From Patescibacteria group bacterium (lineage in GTDB: Bacteria; Patescibacteriota; Minisyncoccia; Phycocordibacterales; Phycocordibacteraceae), in NCBI GenBank assembly GCA_028866135.1, contig JAGWIS010000003.1, positions 1 through 43,654 on the forward strand: 43,654 nucleotides of DNA, written 5' to 3'. Under the pieces are notes generated by a model. That model saw nothing but the letters and a program-made list of their open reading frames with translations. It made no database searches and was not told where the DNA came from. Positions within the stretch are counted from its first letter, which is position 1. Every line of letters begins with the position of its first letter. The position numbers and the translations under genes were made by a program. Shown here piece by piece: positions 17,506 to 26,445 of this stretch.

Positions 17506-18141
17506 ATGCTCACTCTTCTCTCTTTCGTCGTCCTTATCCTTTCCATCATCGTGCATGAAGTGGCGCACGGCTACGCCGCCAACTCGCTCGGCGACCCCAC
17601 CGCACGCCTCGCCGGCCGGCTCACGCTCAATCCGCTGCCGCATATCGATCTCATGGGATCGATCGTCATCCCCGCGCTCCTCGTCTTCACGAGCTCTCCG
17701 ATACTCTTCGGCTGGGCGAAGCCGGTGCCGTATAATCCGTACAATCTTCGCAATCAGCGCTGGGGCGAGGCGCTCGTCGCAGCGGCCGGCAGCGCCACGA
17801 ACCTCTTTCTCGCCGTCCTCTTTGGACTGATTGTGCGGCTTGGTCCTACCTACGGACTTGATGCAACGGCGCTCTCTCTTGCCGCGACTATTTCCTTTGT
17901 GAACTTGTTCCTCGGTCTTTTCAATCTCATTCCATTTCCTCCGCTCGACGGCTTCACTGCTCTCAGGAGCGCACTCCCGTGGCATTTCGCTTCCAGCCTG
18001 CTTCGTTTCGAGCATCGCATACGCACCGCGGGAGCACTTTCCCTCATCCTCTTCCTCATCGTCTTTTCGTATATCTTCGCCGGGCCATTTTTCAATTTGG
18101 TCCTCTGGTTGTTTGGACTTCTCACGGGAACCAGCTTATAG
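17506..18141 (+). CDS. M50 (site-2 protease) family membrane metalloprotease
   Basis: SIIVHEVAHGYAANSLGDPTARLAGRLTLNPLPHIDLMGSI (HExxH) and NLIPFPPLDGF. Confidence 0.9.
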   Translation: MLTLLSFVVLILSIIVHEVAHGYAANSLGDPTARLAGRLTLNPLPHIDLMGSIVIPALLVFTSSPILFGWAKPVPYNPYNLRNQRWGEALVAAAGSATNLFLAVLFGLIVRLGPTYGLDATALSLAATISFVNLFLGLFNLIPFPPLDGFTALRSALPWHFASSLLRFEHRIRTAGALSLILFLIVFSYIFAGPFFNLVLWLFGLLTGTSL

Positions 18142-18207
18142 CTTTTGTTCGCAAATTACGCAAACATTCCACAATGAATGGGGTTTTTGACTGTTATACT
18201 GGGAGCG

Positions 18208-18648
18208 ATGGAGTACCACGTTCCGCAATTCATCGAGGTGGAAGATAAGATCGTCGGGCCGCTCACGCTCCGGCAGTTCATCTACATCGCCGGCGCGGGC
18301 GGGCTCTGCGTGGTTTTCTTCGCGTACTTTTCTCTCGTCTACGCGATCATCCTCTCGATTCCGGTCGTGGCATTCGCCGGCGCGCTCGCGTTCTACAAAG
18401 TGAACGGAAAGGCGTTCATCGAGATCCTCGAAGCGGGCTTCAATTACTACACGAGCGCGAAGCTCTTTCTCTGGAAGCACCATGACGCAAAAGTCGAGGA
18501 GCGCAGCGCCGCAGCGGCTGCCGCTGCGGCGGCGGAAAAGTCGCTCCGCGAAAGCGCCGGGACCCCGCGCCTCACGCGCGGCAAGCTTTCGGAGCTCGCG
18601 TGGTCGCTCGACGTGAAGACCGGGGGGTCGGGCGCATCCGAAAAATAG
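18208..18648 (+). CDS. PrgI family protein (VirB3-like T4SS membrane protein)
   Basis: MEYHVPQFIEVEDKIVGPLTLRQFIYIAGAGGLCVVFFAYFSLVYAIILSIPVVAFAGALAFYKVNGKAFIEILEAGFNYY. Confidence 0.82.
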   Translation: MEYHVPQFIEVEDKIVGPLTLRQFIYIAGAGGLCVVFFAYFSLVYAIILSIPVVAFAGALAFYKVNGKAFIEILEAGFNYYTSAKLFLWKHHDAKVEERSAAAAAAAAAEKSLRESAGTPRLTRGKLSELAWSLDVKTGGSGASEK

Positions 18649-18649
18649 C

Positions 18650-18789
18650 ATGCCCGGTATGACTACATGGCGTCGTGTCTTTGCTCCAAGGGTCGATTGG
18701 GGTAATGAGAGTATTGTGTCCTTTGCGCGATATGCGTGTTGCGTGGCCGCAGACACGGGGAGCAACGCCATGTTGTCATAATCGGGTAT
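18650..18789. repeat. inverted repeat (about 21/25) spanning the PrgI to TraC-like spacer
   Basis: ATGCCCGGTATGACTACATGGCGT (18650-18673) vs ACGCCATGTTGTCATAATCGGGTAT (18765-18789). Confidence 0.85.
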
Positions 18790-19423
18790 GGCGACCAAAC
18801 CAGCAACCGCGACTCAGCAGTTCGTTCCGGTCAAAGAGATCCGGAACGGCGTCATCATCCTCAAAGACGGCGGCTATCGCGGAATACTCATTTGTTCTTC
18901 GGTGAACTTTGGGCTCAAGTCGGCCGACGAGCAGCACGCCATAACGCTCGGCTTCCAGAATTTCCTCAATACGCTTGATTTCTCGATTCAGATCGTCGTG
19001 AATTCGCGCAAGATGGATCTGCGTCCGTACCTCGCGCTCCTCGAAGAGAAGGCGCCCGAGCAGAAGACCGAGCTCATGCGTGTCCAGCTGCGCGAATACA
19101 TCGAGTTCGTGCGCTCGTTCGCCGATCAGGCGAATATCATGACGAAATCCTTCTACATCGTCGTGCCGTATGCGCCCCATGTTTCCGCTGCCCGTGCGGT
19201 CGGATTCCTCCGGCGCGGCGCATCCGCCGCGAAGAGCGCCGCGACGGAAGCCTCTTTCGAGGAGGACCTGGCGCAGCTCGAGCAGCGCCTGTCGCTCGTC
19301 GCCGGCGGGCTCGCGGGCACCGGGGTGCGCGCGGCGCCCTTGGGGACCGAAGAAGTGATCGAGCTTCTGTACCGCTCCTTCAACCCGGGAGAACTCGAGA
19401 ACCCTATCCGCCTCGACAATTGA
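18788..19423 (+). CDS. TraC/VirB4 N-terminal-domain-like protein
   Basis: FVPVKEIRNGVIILKDGGYRGILICSSVNFGLKSADEQHAITLGFQNFLNTLDFSIQIVVNSRKMDLRPYLALLEE. Confidence 0.75.
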   Translation: MATKPATATQQFVPVKEIRNGVIILKDGGYRGILICSSVNFGLKSADEQHAITLGFQNFLNTLDFSIQIVVNSRKMDLRPYLALLEEKAPEQKTELMRVQLREYIEFVRSFADQANIMTKSFYIVVPYAPHVSAARAVGFLRRGASAAKSAATEASFEEDLAQLEQRLSLVAGGLAGTGVRAAPLGTEEVIELLYRSFNPGELENPIRLDN

Positions 19424-19424
19424 T

Positions 19425-21248
19425 ATGTCTTTGCTTGATTTTCTAAACCGAAAGAAGAAAGAAGATGCCCCGTCAATCGTGCCGATCCTGCCGAAAGACA
19501 TCTATCGGCAAGGCTCGCTCGATCTCGTCGACACGATCGCCCCGGCGGCGCTCAAGATAGGCTCCCGAGAAATAGAGCTTGGGGAGAAATTCGCCCGCGT
19601 CTTCTACACCATCTCCTATCCGCGCTTCCTCTCCGACAGCTGGTTTTCTCCCATCATCAATCTCGACAAGGTGCTTGATATTTCCCTTTTCATCCATCCG
19701 ATACAGACCGAGGATGCGCTGCGCAGCTTCCAGAAGAAGGTCGCCGAAGTCCAGAGCCAGATCAACGAGAGGGAGGCGCGCGGGCTCGTCCGCGATCCGC
19801 TCCTCGACACCGCGTACCAGGATCTCGAGAATCTCCGCGACAATCTCCAGCAGGCGCAGGAAAAGCTCTTCGACGTAGGCCTCTATCTCGCGCTTTACGG
19901 CGACTCGAAAGAGGAGATCGACAAGACGGAAGGGGATATCCGCGGGATCCTTGACGCAAAGCTCGTCTACACGAAGCCGGCGCTTTTCCAGCAAGAGCAG
20001 GGATTCCGGTCGTGTCTCCCTTTGGGCACCGACGAGCTTTTGGTGAATTCGAAACTCGATTCTTCGCCGCTCTCCTCGGTCTTTCCCTTCGTTTCCTTCG
20101 ACCTCACGAGCGATCGCGGCATCCTCTATGGCATCAACCGCCACAACTCCTCCCTCATTCTCTTCGACCGCTACTCGCTTGAGAACTACAACTCCGTCAT
20201 TTTCGCGAAGTCCGGTTCCGGGAAAAGCTACGCGACGAAGCTCGAGCTTTTGCGCTCGCTCATGTTCGGCACCGACATCATCGTCATCGATCCGGAGCGC
20301 GAATACGAGCAGCTCGCGGAGGCGACCGGCGGCCGCTCGTTCCATATCTCGCTCTCCTCCGAGCACCACATCAATCCGTTTGATCTTCCTCCCGTGAAAG
20401 AAGACGAGGATCCGCGCGACATCTTGCGCTCAAATATCATCTCGCTCGTGGGTCTCTTCCGCATCATGCTCTCCGGCCTCTCGCCCGAGGAGGACGCGAT
20501 TATCGACCGCGCCATCAGCGAGACGTATGCGCTCAAAGACATCACCGGCGACGCCGACTTCACCGGCGCGGAGCCGCCATCGCTCTCTGATTTCGAGCAA
20601 GTCCTTTCCGGCATGGAAGGGAGCGAGTCTCTCGTAGAGCGTCTTTCCAAGTACACGCACGGCACCTGGGCCGGCTTCATGAACCAGCCCACGAACATCG
20701 ACCTCAAGCAGCAGTTCGTCGTCTTCTCGGTGCGCGACATGGAGGACGAGCTGAAGCCGGTGGCAATGTATATCATCACGCACTTCATCTGGAATGAAGT
20801 CCGCCACGAACTCAAGAAGCGCCTGCTCGTCATCGACGAGGCATGGTGGATGATGAAGAGCGAAGACACGGCCTCCTTCCTTTACTCCGTCGCCAAGCGC
20901 GGCCGCAAATACTACCTCGGGGTCTGCACCATCACACAGGACGTCGATGACTTCCTCAAGAGCCCCTACGGACGACCGATTCTCACGAACTCCTCGCTGC
21001 AGCTCCTCCTCAAGCAATCGCCGACCACGATCGACGTCTTGCAGCAAACATTCAATCTCACCGACGAGGAAAAATACCTTCTGCTTGAAGCGGGAGTAGG
21101 GGAGGGGCTCTTCTTCGCGGGGCTGAAGCACGTCGCCATCAAGATCGTCGCGAGCTATACCGAGGACCAGATCATCACGTCCGATCCTTCTCAGGTGCTC
21201 GCCATCAAGCAGGAGAAGGACCGCCATGCCCTCGCGCAAAAACAATAA
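19425..21248 (+). CDS. VirB4/TraC-like conjugation ATPase
   Basis: Walker A FAKSGSGKSYATKLELLRS, Walker B LLVIDEAWWMMKSEDTASFLYSVAKRGRKYYLGVCTITQDVDDFL. Confidence 0.92.
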   Translation: MSLLDFLNRKKKEDAPSIVPILPKDIYRQGSLDLVDTIAPAALKIGSREIELGEKFARVFYTISYPRFLSDSWFSPIINLDKVLDISLFIHPIQTEDALRSFQKKVAEVQSQINEREARGLVRDPLLDTAYQDLENLRDNLQQAQEKLFDVGLYLALYGDSKEEIDKTEGDIRGILDAKLVYTKPALFQQEQGFRSCLPLGTDELLVNSKLDSSPLSSVFPFVSFDLTSDRGILYGINRHNSSLILFDRYSLENYNSVIFAKSGSGKSYATKLELLRSLMFGTDIIVIDPEREYEQLAEATGGRSFHISLSSEHHINPFDLPPVKEDEDPRDILRSNIISLVGLFRIMLSGLSPEEDAIIDRAISETYALKDITGDADFTGAEPPSLSDFEQVLSGMEGSESLVERLSKYTHGTWAGFMNQPTNIDLKQQFVVFSVRDMEDELKPVAMYIITHFIWNEVRHELKKRLLVIDEAWWMMKSEDTASFLYSVAKRGRKYYLGVCTITQDVDDFLKSPYGRPILTNSSLQLLLKQSPTTIDVLQQTFNLTDEEKYLLLEAGVGEGLFFAGLKHVAIKIVASYTEDQIITSDPSQVLAIKQEKDRHALAQKQ

Positions 21249-21981
21249 ACCGCCGCCCGAGGTGATGACGTGGACGAAAGCGGCTCCCGTGCTTGTCGTG
21301 TGTTTTATTTTCGACGCACTGCGTTTCTTCTCTGAAATGCTTTGGTTTTTTGGGCCTGTATTGGCTGCCGCTTTTTGCGCTGCAAAAGGAGCTGCCATTG
21401 CCGGAAAGGTCGGAGCGGCCAAAGCCGGAGCGGCGGCGGGAGGCCTTCTCTGCGGAGCCGCAGGAACCGCTCTCTCCCTTTCTTCGGGGTTCGAGGCCTT
21501 CGGTATCGGGATGTCCATGGCTGTCGGACTCTTCGGCTGGCTTATCGTCCTGCTCATGAACGCCCTAAACAACAGGGATATCTTTAAGGAAAATTTTTCC
21601 ATGCTGATCAAGTACGGCATAAGCCTTCTGATAAGCGAAACCCCCGTCATTAATGCACTGCCAGCACTCACCATTGTTAATGCCACAATGTTTCATGTTC
21701 AAATACAAAAAGGGAAGGAGGCTTTGAAGAAATACGAGGAAGAAAACGCGGCGCGGCTAAAGGAGCAGAAGCGGCAGGCTGCGGAGCTTCTGCGGTTCCG
21801 AAACGAACACGCCGCGCAAGAGGAGCAAGATGCTTCGAGCGGAGAGGCTTTCGATCAGGAACAGGATGAAAGCGAGGCTGCGAAGGCCGAAACATCGCGC
21901 GGCGTCATCCCTTTCCCTTCGGAAAGAATTCGAAGACCGGCAGCGGGGGAAATCCCCGAAGAGCTGCGTAAGGCGGCATGA
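21226..21981 (+). CDS. multi-TM protein of the T4SS cluster with charged C-terminal tail
   Basis: Overlaps the VirB4 gene end by 23 nt; several hydrophobic segments then EALKKYEEENAARLKEQKRQAAELLRF. Confidence 0.7.
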   Translation: MPSRKNNKPPPEVMTWTKAAPVLVVCFIFDALRFFSEMLWFFGPVLAAAFCAAKGAAIAGKVGAAKAGAAAGGLLCGAAGTALSLSSGFEAFGIGMSMAVGLFGWLIVLLMNALNNRDIFKENFSMLIKYGISLLISETPVINALPALTIVNATMFHVQIQKGKEALKKYEEENAARLKEQKRQAAELLRFRNEHAAQEEQDASSGEAFDQEQDESEAAKAETSRGVIPFPSERIRRPAAGEIPEELRKAA

Positions 21982-22010
21982 CCGCTTCTCGGAGGCTATA
22001 TACTGGAGGC

Positions 22011-23009
22011 ATGCGCACCGGTCTTTTCGTCGCCTCTTTCGCGCTCGCGTTTGCCGCAACGCCTCTCGTGGCAGCCGCGCAAACCTTCACTGCCGCTCAA
22101 AGCGGTACGCCTTTCACGATTTCAGTGCGTCCGCAGTACCCGGCGCCCTACGGAACCGCGACTATTTCTCTCCTTTCAGATTCTTTGAATCTGGCGAATG
22201 CGTCCATGATCGTTTCGCTCGGCGGAAAGGAAATCTACCGCGGCGCGGTGCAGCCCGTGAGCGTGCCGCTCGGCAAGGCCGGAAGCGTTGCGAACGTGAA
22301 AGTGACTGTGACCTCCTCTGGCATGCCATACGCCCAGTCGGTCTTCATACAGCCCCAGGATGTCGTTCTCGTCGTCGAGCCGATATCTTCGACGCACCCG
22401 CTCTACCAGGGGAAGCCTCTCATACCGCTTGAGGGGGGCGTGCGCGTGGTCGCGATGGCGAATTTTCGGGATGCGGGAGGAAGAGCGATCGATCCGGCCG
22501 CCCTCTCCTATGCATGGACGGTCGACAATACACAAATAGCGAGTGCCTCGGGCATCGGCAGGCAGGCGATCATGGTCGCTTCTCCGCTCCAGTATCGCGA
22601 GCGCATGGTCTCGGTCGCCGTCACGAGCCAGGACGGCGGCCTCGTCGGAGGGGCGTCGTTCCCGCTCTCGTCAGAAGCGCCCTCGGTGCGGATCTACGAA
22701 AGCGATCCGCTGCTCGGCGTGCGCTTCGATCACGCGATTTCAGGCCAATACACCATCACGGGCGCGGAAGCGACTTTGTTTGCCGTGCCGTTTTCTCTCC
22801 CGACGACCCTCGGCGCGCCTGTCGTTCAGTGGTTCCTTAACGGCTCTCCGGCACAGACCGGCAGCTCCGTAACGCTCCGACCCTCCGGAAGCGGGCAGGG
22901 GAGCGCGACGCTCTCGCTCACCGCTTCTTCGGACAGCTTAACTCCCGCCACCGCGAGCCTGTCGCTCTCCTTCGGGGCCGCACCGAGCTTTAGCATCTTC
23001 GGCCTATGA
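22011..23009 (+). CDS. secreted protein with Ig/cadherin-like beta-strand repeats
   Basis: Signal peptide MRTGLFVASFALAFAATPLVAAAQ; Ser/Thr/Val-rich beta pattern. Confidence 0.7.
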   Translation: MRTGLFVASFALAFAATPLVAAAQTFTAAQSGTPFTISVRPQYPAPYGTATISLLSDSLNLANASMIVSLGGKEIYRGAVQPVSVPLGKAGSVANVKVTVTSSGMPYAQSVFIQPQDVVLVVEPISSTHPLYQGKPLIPLEGGVRVVAMANFRDAGGRAIDPAALSYAWTVDNTQIASASGIGRQAIMVASPLQYRERMVSVAVTSQDGGLVGGASFPLSSEAPSVRIYESDPLLGVRFDHAISGQYTITGAEATLFAVPFSLPTTLGAPVVQWFLNGSPAQTGSSVTLRPSGSGQGSATLSLTASSDSLTPATASLSLSFGAAPSFSIFGL

Positions 23010-23010
23010 T

Positions 23011-23150
23011 CCGACACACTAAAAAGCGTAGCTTGTTTGAGAAATATTCCTGTCTTGGGATAGTTGGACGACTTGTTCTTCGTTTGGATCCGACACGACG
23101 GTTCGGCGCCCCGCAGCGGGGCGCCGAACGACGCTTTTTTGGTGTGGCGG
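23011..23150. repeat. outer inverted repeat filling the spacer before the VirB2-like gene
   Basis: CCGACACACTAAAAAGCGT (23011-23029) vs ACGCTTTTTTGGTGTGGCGG (23131-23150); plus direct repeat GATCCGACAC at 23008-23017 and 23087-23096. Confidence 0.75.
23101..23140 (+). terminator. strong intrinsic terminator
   Basis: GTTCGGCGCCCCG-CAG-CGGGGCGCCGAAC (13-bp stem, 3-nt loop), then GACGCTTTTTT. Confidence 0.8.
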
Positions 23151-23152
23151 GG

Positions 23153-23797
23153 ATGAAAAAAACAATTGTCGTTTTTGCTTTTGTGTTTTTTAGCGTAGTG
23201 CTCACACCCCATTCATTTGCCGCAACGATTGCTGTCCCGTTGTCGCCGGCGCAAAGCGGATTCGTTCCGCTCGCGCCCATTCCGGGCCTTACCAGCATTA
23301 CCGATCAAAATAGTGCGGCGAATTCGGCGAATCTCGCCGTGTTCTTCAATAATCTGTATAAATTCCTCATTGGCATTGCGGCCGTGCTTGCGGTCATCGA
23401 GATCATCTGGGGCGGGCTCGAAATTTCGACCCAGGATTCCATAAGCAAGCAGAAGGACGGCAAAAAGCGCATCCAGGACGCCATCTTCGGCCTCGTCCTC
23501 GTCCTCTCCCCGGTCTTGGTCTTCTCCATCATCAATCCGAGCATCCTGAATCTCTCGCTCAACTTGCCGGCGCTCAATCTGGCTACGCCACCGATACCGG
23601 TAACGCGGTCGCCACTACCGGTAACGCGGTCGCCACAAAGAACCTCGAACTCTCAGGTGCTGGGCGCGCGAAATGCAGCAGCAACCTCGACTGTGCTGCC
23701 GTTCGTCGACGCGAATACCGGAGGACTCATAAATTCGGGAGAGCCTGGATATAAAAAATCAACGGCGTTGCCGGGGTTTTCCCCTAATTATCGGTAA
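23153..23797 (+). CDS. VirB2/TrbC-like pilin subunit
   Basis: Signal peptide MKKTIVVFAFVFFSVVLTPHSFA; two TMs (FLIGIAAVLAVIEIIWGGLEIS, AIFGLVLVLSPVLVFSII). Confidence 0.72.
   Translation: MKKTIVVFAFVFFSVVLTPHSFAATIAVPLSPAQSGFVPLAPIPGLTSITDQNSAANSANLAVFFNNLYKFLIGIAAVLAVIEIIWGGLEISTQDSISKQKDGKKRIQDAIFGLVLVLSPVLVFSIINPSILNLSLNLPALNLATPPIPVTRSPLPVTRSPQRTSNSQVLGARNAAATSTVLPFVDANTGGLINSGEPGYKKSTALPGFSPNYR
23595..23636 (+). repeat. 21-bp perfect tandem duplication in the VirB2-like gene
   Basis: TACCGGTAACGCGGTCGCCAC x2, in-frame. Confidence 0.95.
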
Positions 23798-23800
23798 CAT

Positions 23801-25006
23801 ATGTCGAGAAAAAACATTTTGATCGTCTCGGGAATCATCTTTGTTGTGTTCCTCGGCGCGTTCGCATATTTCTACTTCTTCGCCGGCACCACGGGCGTCT
23901 CGGTCGCTCCGGGCGGAACAGGGCTTCCTTCGGCAGGACAAGCGGCCTTTCCTCAGGGCGGCGCGGGTGCAGGCACCACGACGGCCTCGGTGCCCGTACC
24001 GGTATCGGTATCGCCTCGGCTCGTGAAGATAAGCGCCGGGCCGGTTGTCCCGGGCGAGATCGTCATCGACAGCAAGTCCGCGACCGCAAGCTCCTCTCCG
24101 GAGGTCACCGTAAACTACATCGAGCGGCAAAGCGGCAACGTCTTTTCCTATAAAGTCGGGGCGGCGGCGCTTACGCGCATTTCGAACAGGACCGTTCCCG
24201 GCATCCAGACGGCCTCGTGGCTTCCGGATGGCTCGCTTGCTTTCGTACGGTATCTTTCTGGCACTGACTTCTCCACCGTGAACACCTATGCGCTCCTTGC
24301 AAACGGTTCTAACGGCTTCTTCCTCCCTCAGGATCTCTCCGGAATAGCCGTCGCATCCACAAGCATCCTCTCCCTCGCGTCCGGGGTAAATGGTTCCGTC
24401 GCCTCCGCTTCGCGCACGGACGGCTCTCACTCCGCAGCCGTCTTCACGACGCCGCTCTCCTCATTGAGGGTTTCCTTCGCGGGGAAGAACCAGTATCTCG
24501 CCTTCACGAAGCCTGCGGCACTGCTTCCCGGAGATGCGTTTCTCATCGACGGGTCGGGGCGCTTCTCCCGCATCGCGGGGCCAGAGAACGGACTCGTCGC
24601 TCTCGCGAGCCCGCTCGGAAAATGGATGCTCGTAAGCTCCGTCTCGGACGGCACGCTCCAGACGGAGCTCGTAAACGCCGCGACCGGAGAATCCCTCCCT
24701 CTTCCCGTCGCGACGATCGCGGATAAATGCGTGTGGACGGCGGACGACTCGACGATCTACTGCGGCATCCCGCAAAATCCTCCGCCGGGCCAGAATTATC
24801 CCGATGATTGGTACCAGGGTGCGGTGTCTTTCAGCGATCAGATATGGAAAATCCAGGTTTCGGGACGCTATGCGCAGCTCGTGCTTGATTTCTCTGCGGA
24901 AACGAATGGCCCCCTCGACGCCGAGGCGCTCGCGGTCGACCCCGGAAACACCACGCTCGTCTTCGTCAACAAGAACGACGGCTCCCTCTGGTCGTACCGG
25001 CTCTGA
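23801..25006 (+). CDS. membrane-anchored extracytoplasmic protein, possible beta-propeller
   Basis: N-terminal TM (ILIVSGIIFVVFLGAFAYFYFFAG); repeated SWLPDGSLAFVRY, CVWTADDSTIYCGIP, DPGNTTLVFVNKNDGSLWSYRL. Confidence 0.65.
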   Translation: MSRKNILIVSGIIFVVFLGAFAYFYFFAGTTGVSVAPGGTGLPSAGQAAFPQGGAGAGTTTASVPVPVSVSPRLVKISAGPVVPGEIVIDSKSATASSSPEVTVNYIERQSGNVFSYKVGAAALTRISNRTVPGIQTASWLPDGSLAFVRYLSGTDFSTVNTYALLANGSNGFFLPQDLSGIAVASTSILSLASGVNGSVASASRTDGSHSAAVFTTPLSSLRVSFAGKNQYLAFTKPAALLPGDAFLIDGSGRFSRIAGPENGLVALASPLGKWMLVSSVSDGTLQTELVNAATGESLPLPVATIADKCVWTADDSTIYCGIPQNPPPGQNYPDDWYQGAVSFSDQIWKIQVSGRYAQLVLDFSAETNGPLDAEALAVDPGNTTLVFVNKNDGSLWSYRL

Positions 25007-25010
25007 GATT

Positions 25011-25163
25011 AGAGTTCATTTCAAAACTCTGAGCGATGCGAGGGGTATGCTGCGGGAAAGGGCTCTCGGAGCCCGACGGGGCGAGAGCGAGCCGCTTTTT
25101 CAGCAGAAAAAGACGGCGTACCTTTCGCGCAGCATACTCGAGCGGAGCTTTGAAATGAGCTCT
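25011..25163. repeat. large three-part stem structure between convergent genes
   Basis: AGAGTTCATTTCAAAACTC (25011-25029)/GAGCTTTGAAATGAGCTCT (25145-25163), GTATGCTGCG (25045-25054)/CGCAGCATAC (25128-25137), GAAAGG (25056-25061)/CCTTTC (25121-25126), enclosing two hairpins. Confidence 0.85.
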
Positions 25164-25881
25164 AGGACATGAGCGTGCGCCGCACGTGCCGCTCCTGGAG
25201 CGCGCCAGCGAGATTGGTTGTGATGAAATACAGCGCGATCGCGCTTGAGGTCGTGTAGGAGATGGTGCCGATGAGGAAAGGGAAGATGTATTTGAGCTGA
25301 AGCCCCATCACTTTCTGGAAATCCCCTTGCATGCCGCCATTTCCAGAAGGCTTCATGGTCCCCGAGAGCGCCATGTGCGCCTGGAGGAATTGGGAGAGCC
25401 CGGCGAGTATCGCGAGAACCATGCTCTTGCCGGTCATCGAGATGAATCCGAGAAATTCGAAGGATACGCCGTGTGGGATGGGGGTAAATGCATAGAGCCG
25501 GGCCATGTTAATCGCGGAGAGCGGCTCGTAGAGGAATACCCAGTAGAGGGCGAGTAGCACGGGAATCTGGATGAAGACCGTGAGGATGCTCGCGAAGGGG
25601 TTCACTCGTTCTTGCCGATACAAAGCAAGTGTTTCGACCGCTTCTTTCTCCTTGTCGTCCTTGTATTTTTCCTTCAGCTCTTTGAGTTTCGGCTCGAGCG
25701 TTTTCATCGCTATTTGTGTGCGGGCTGCTGAGAGGGAGAAAGGGAGCATGATGAGCCGGATGATGACGGTAAGCAGGATGACGGCGATGCCGACGTCAGA
25801 GCCCGGCACGAGCGCAACGAGCGCGACGAGCGCGTTATAGATGGGATTATAGAAAACGGCGTGGAAGAAGGTTGAGATCAC
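25162..25881 (-). CDS. yidC: YidC/Oxa1 family membrane insertase
   Basis: GSDVGIAVILLTVIIRLIMLPFSLSAARTQIAMKTLEPKLKELKEKYKDDKEKEAVETLALYRQERVNPFASILTVFIQIPVLLALYWVF; GTG start. Confidence 0.93.
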   Translation of the reverse strand: MISTFFHAVFYNPIYNALVALVALVPGSDVGIAVILLTVIIRLIMLPFSLSAARTQIAMKTLEPKLKELKEKYKDDKEKEAVETLALYRQERVNPFASILTVFIQIPVLLALYWVFLYEPLSAINMARLYAFTPIPHGVSFEFLGFISMTGKSMVLAILAGLSQFLQAHMALSGTMKPSGNGGMQGDFQKVMGLQLKYIFPFLIGTISYTTSSAIALYFITTNLAGALQERHVRRTLMS

Positions 25882-25895
25882 AAAGGTATTCTACG

Positions 25896-26207
25896 TTACC
25901 CGCGTATTTTAGAAAGGAGGGCCGCGAATTCCTTTTTGACGCCTTCATACGGCAGAAGCGCCACAGACGCCCGTGGGAATACGATGAGGGCGGAAGGGAG
26001 AGGGAGCCCTCGCATCGCTGCGAGAACCCGCCGGCGTATGTGGTGCCTTGTTACCGAAAGTCGTGCAACCTTTTTGGGCACGATAACAGCGTATCCTTCA
26101 GCTTCTTTCGGGAGAATAATTGAGAGGTGCTCTGAGGAGAGCCTTTGGCCGGAAGAAAGCGCTGCCGGAAAGGCGGAACGAGGAAGCCGTTGTCGGCGGG
26201 GGAACAC
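25896..26207 (-). CDS. rnpA: ribonuclease P protein component
   Basis: VPKKVARLSVTRHHIRRRVLAAMR; position between yidC and rpmH. Confidence 0.88.
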   Translation of the reverse strand: MFPRRQRLPRSAFPAALSSGQRLSSEHLSIILPKEAEGYAVIVPKKVARLSVTRHHIRRRVLAAMRGLPLPSALIVFPRASVALLPYEGVKKEFAALLSKIRG

Positions 26208-26211
26208 GAAG

Positions 26212-26349
26212 TTAGACGGCGAGGCGCGCCCGCCCGATGCGGCGGCGGCCTTTCAGGATCTTGCGGCCCGAGCTGGTCTTCGTCCGTACGAGAAACCCGT
26301 GGGTGGTGGCGCGCTTGCGCTTCTTCGGCTGATAGGTTCGTTTAGACAT
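26212..26349 (-). CDS. rpmH: 50S ribosomal protein L34
   Basis: Manual translation [45 protein letters not shown]. Confidence 0.95.
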   Translation of the reverse strand: MSKRTYQPKKRKRATTHGFLVRTKTSSGRKILKGRRRIGRARLAV

Positions 26350-26445
26350 GGTGGACGAAATTAATTTGTACACATGATACTAACAGGTTCTCCCCGAAAT
26401 GCCAGGGTGCCTTGCGCGACGAAGAAGCGTATACTCGAGGACATT

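Noticed and set aside
19425-21248. Split VirB4 caused by a frameshift between 19423 and 19425
   Set aside because: The 607-aa ORF already starts with its own N-terminal segment and ATG; the upstream 211-aa ORF looks like an independent TraC-domain protein rather than a broken half.
20430-21686. 418-aa minus-strand ORF opposite the VirB4 gene
   Set aside because: VirB4 Walker motifs on the plus strand; antisense shadow.
23595-23636. CRISPR-like repeat
   Set aside because: Only two adjacent copies with no spacer; coding tandem duplication. No CRISPR array or cas gene seen in the window.
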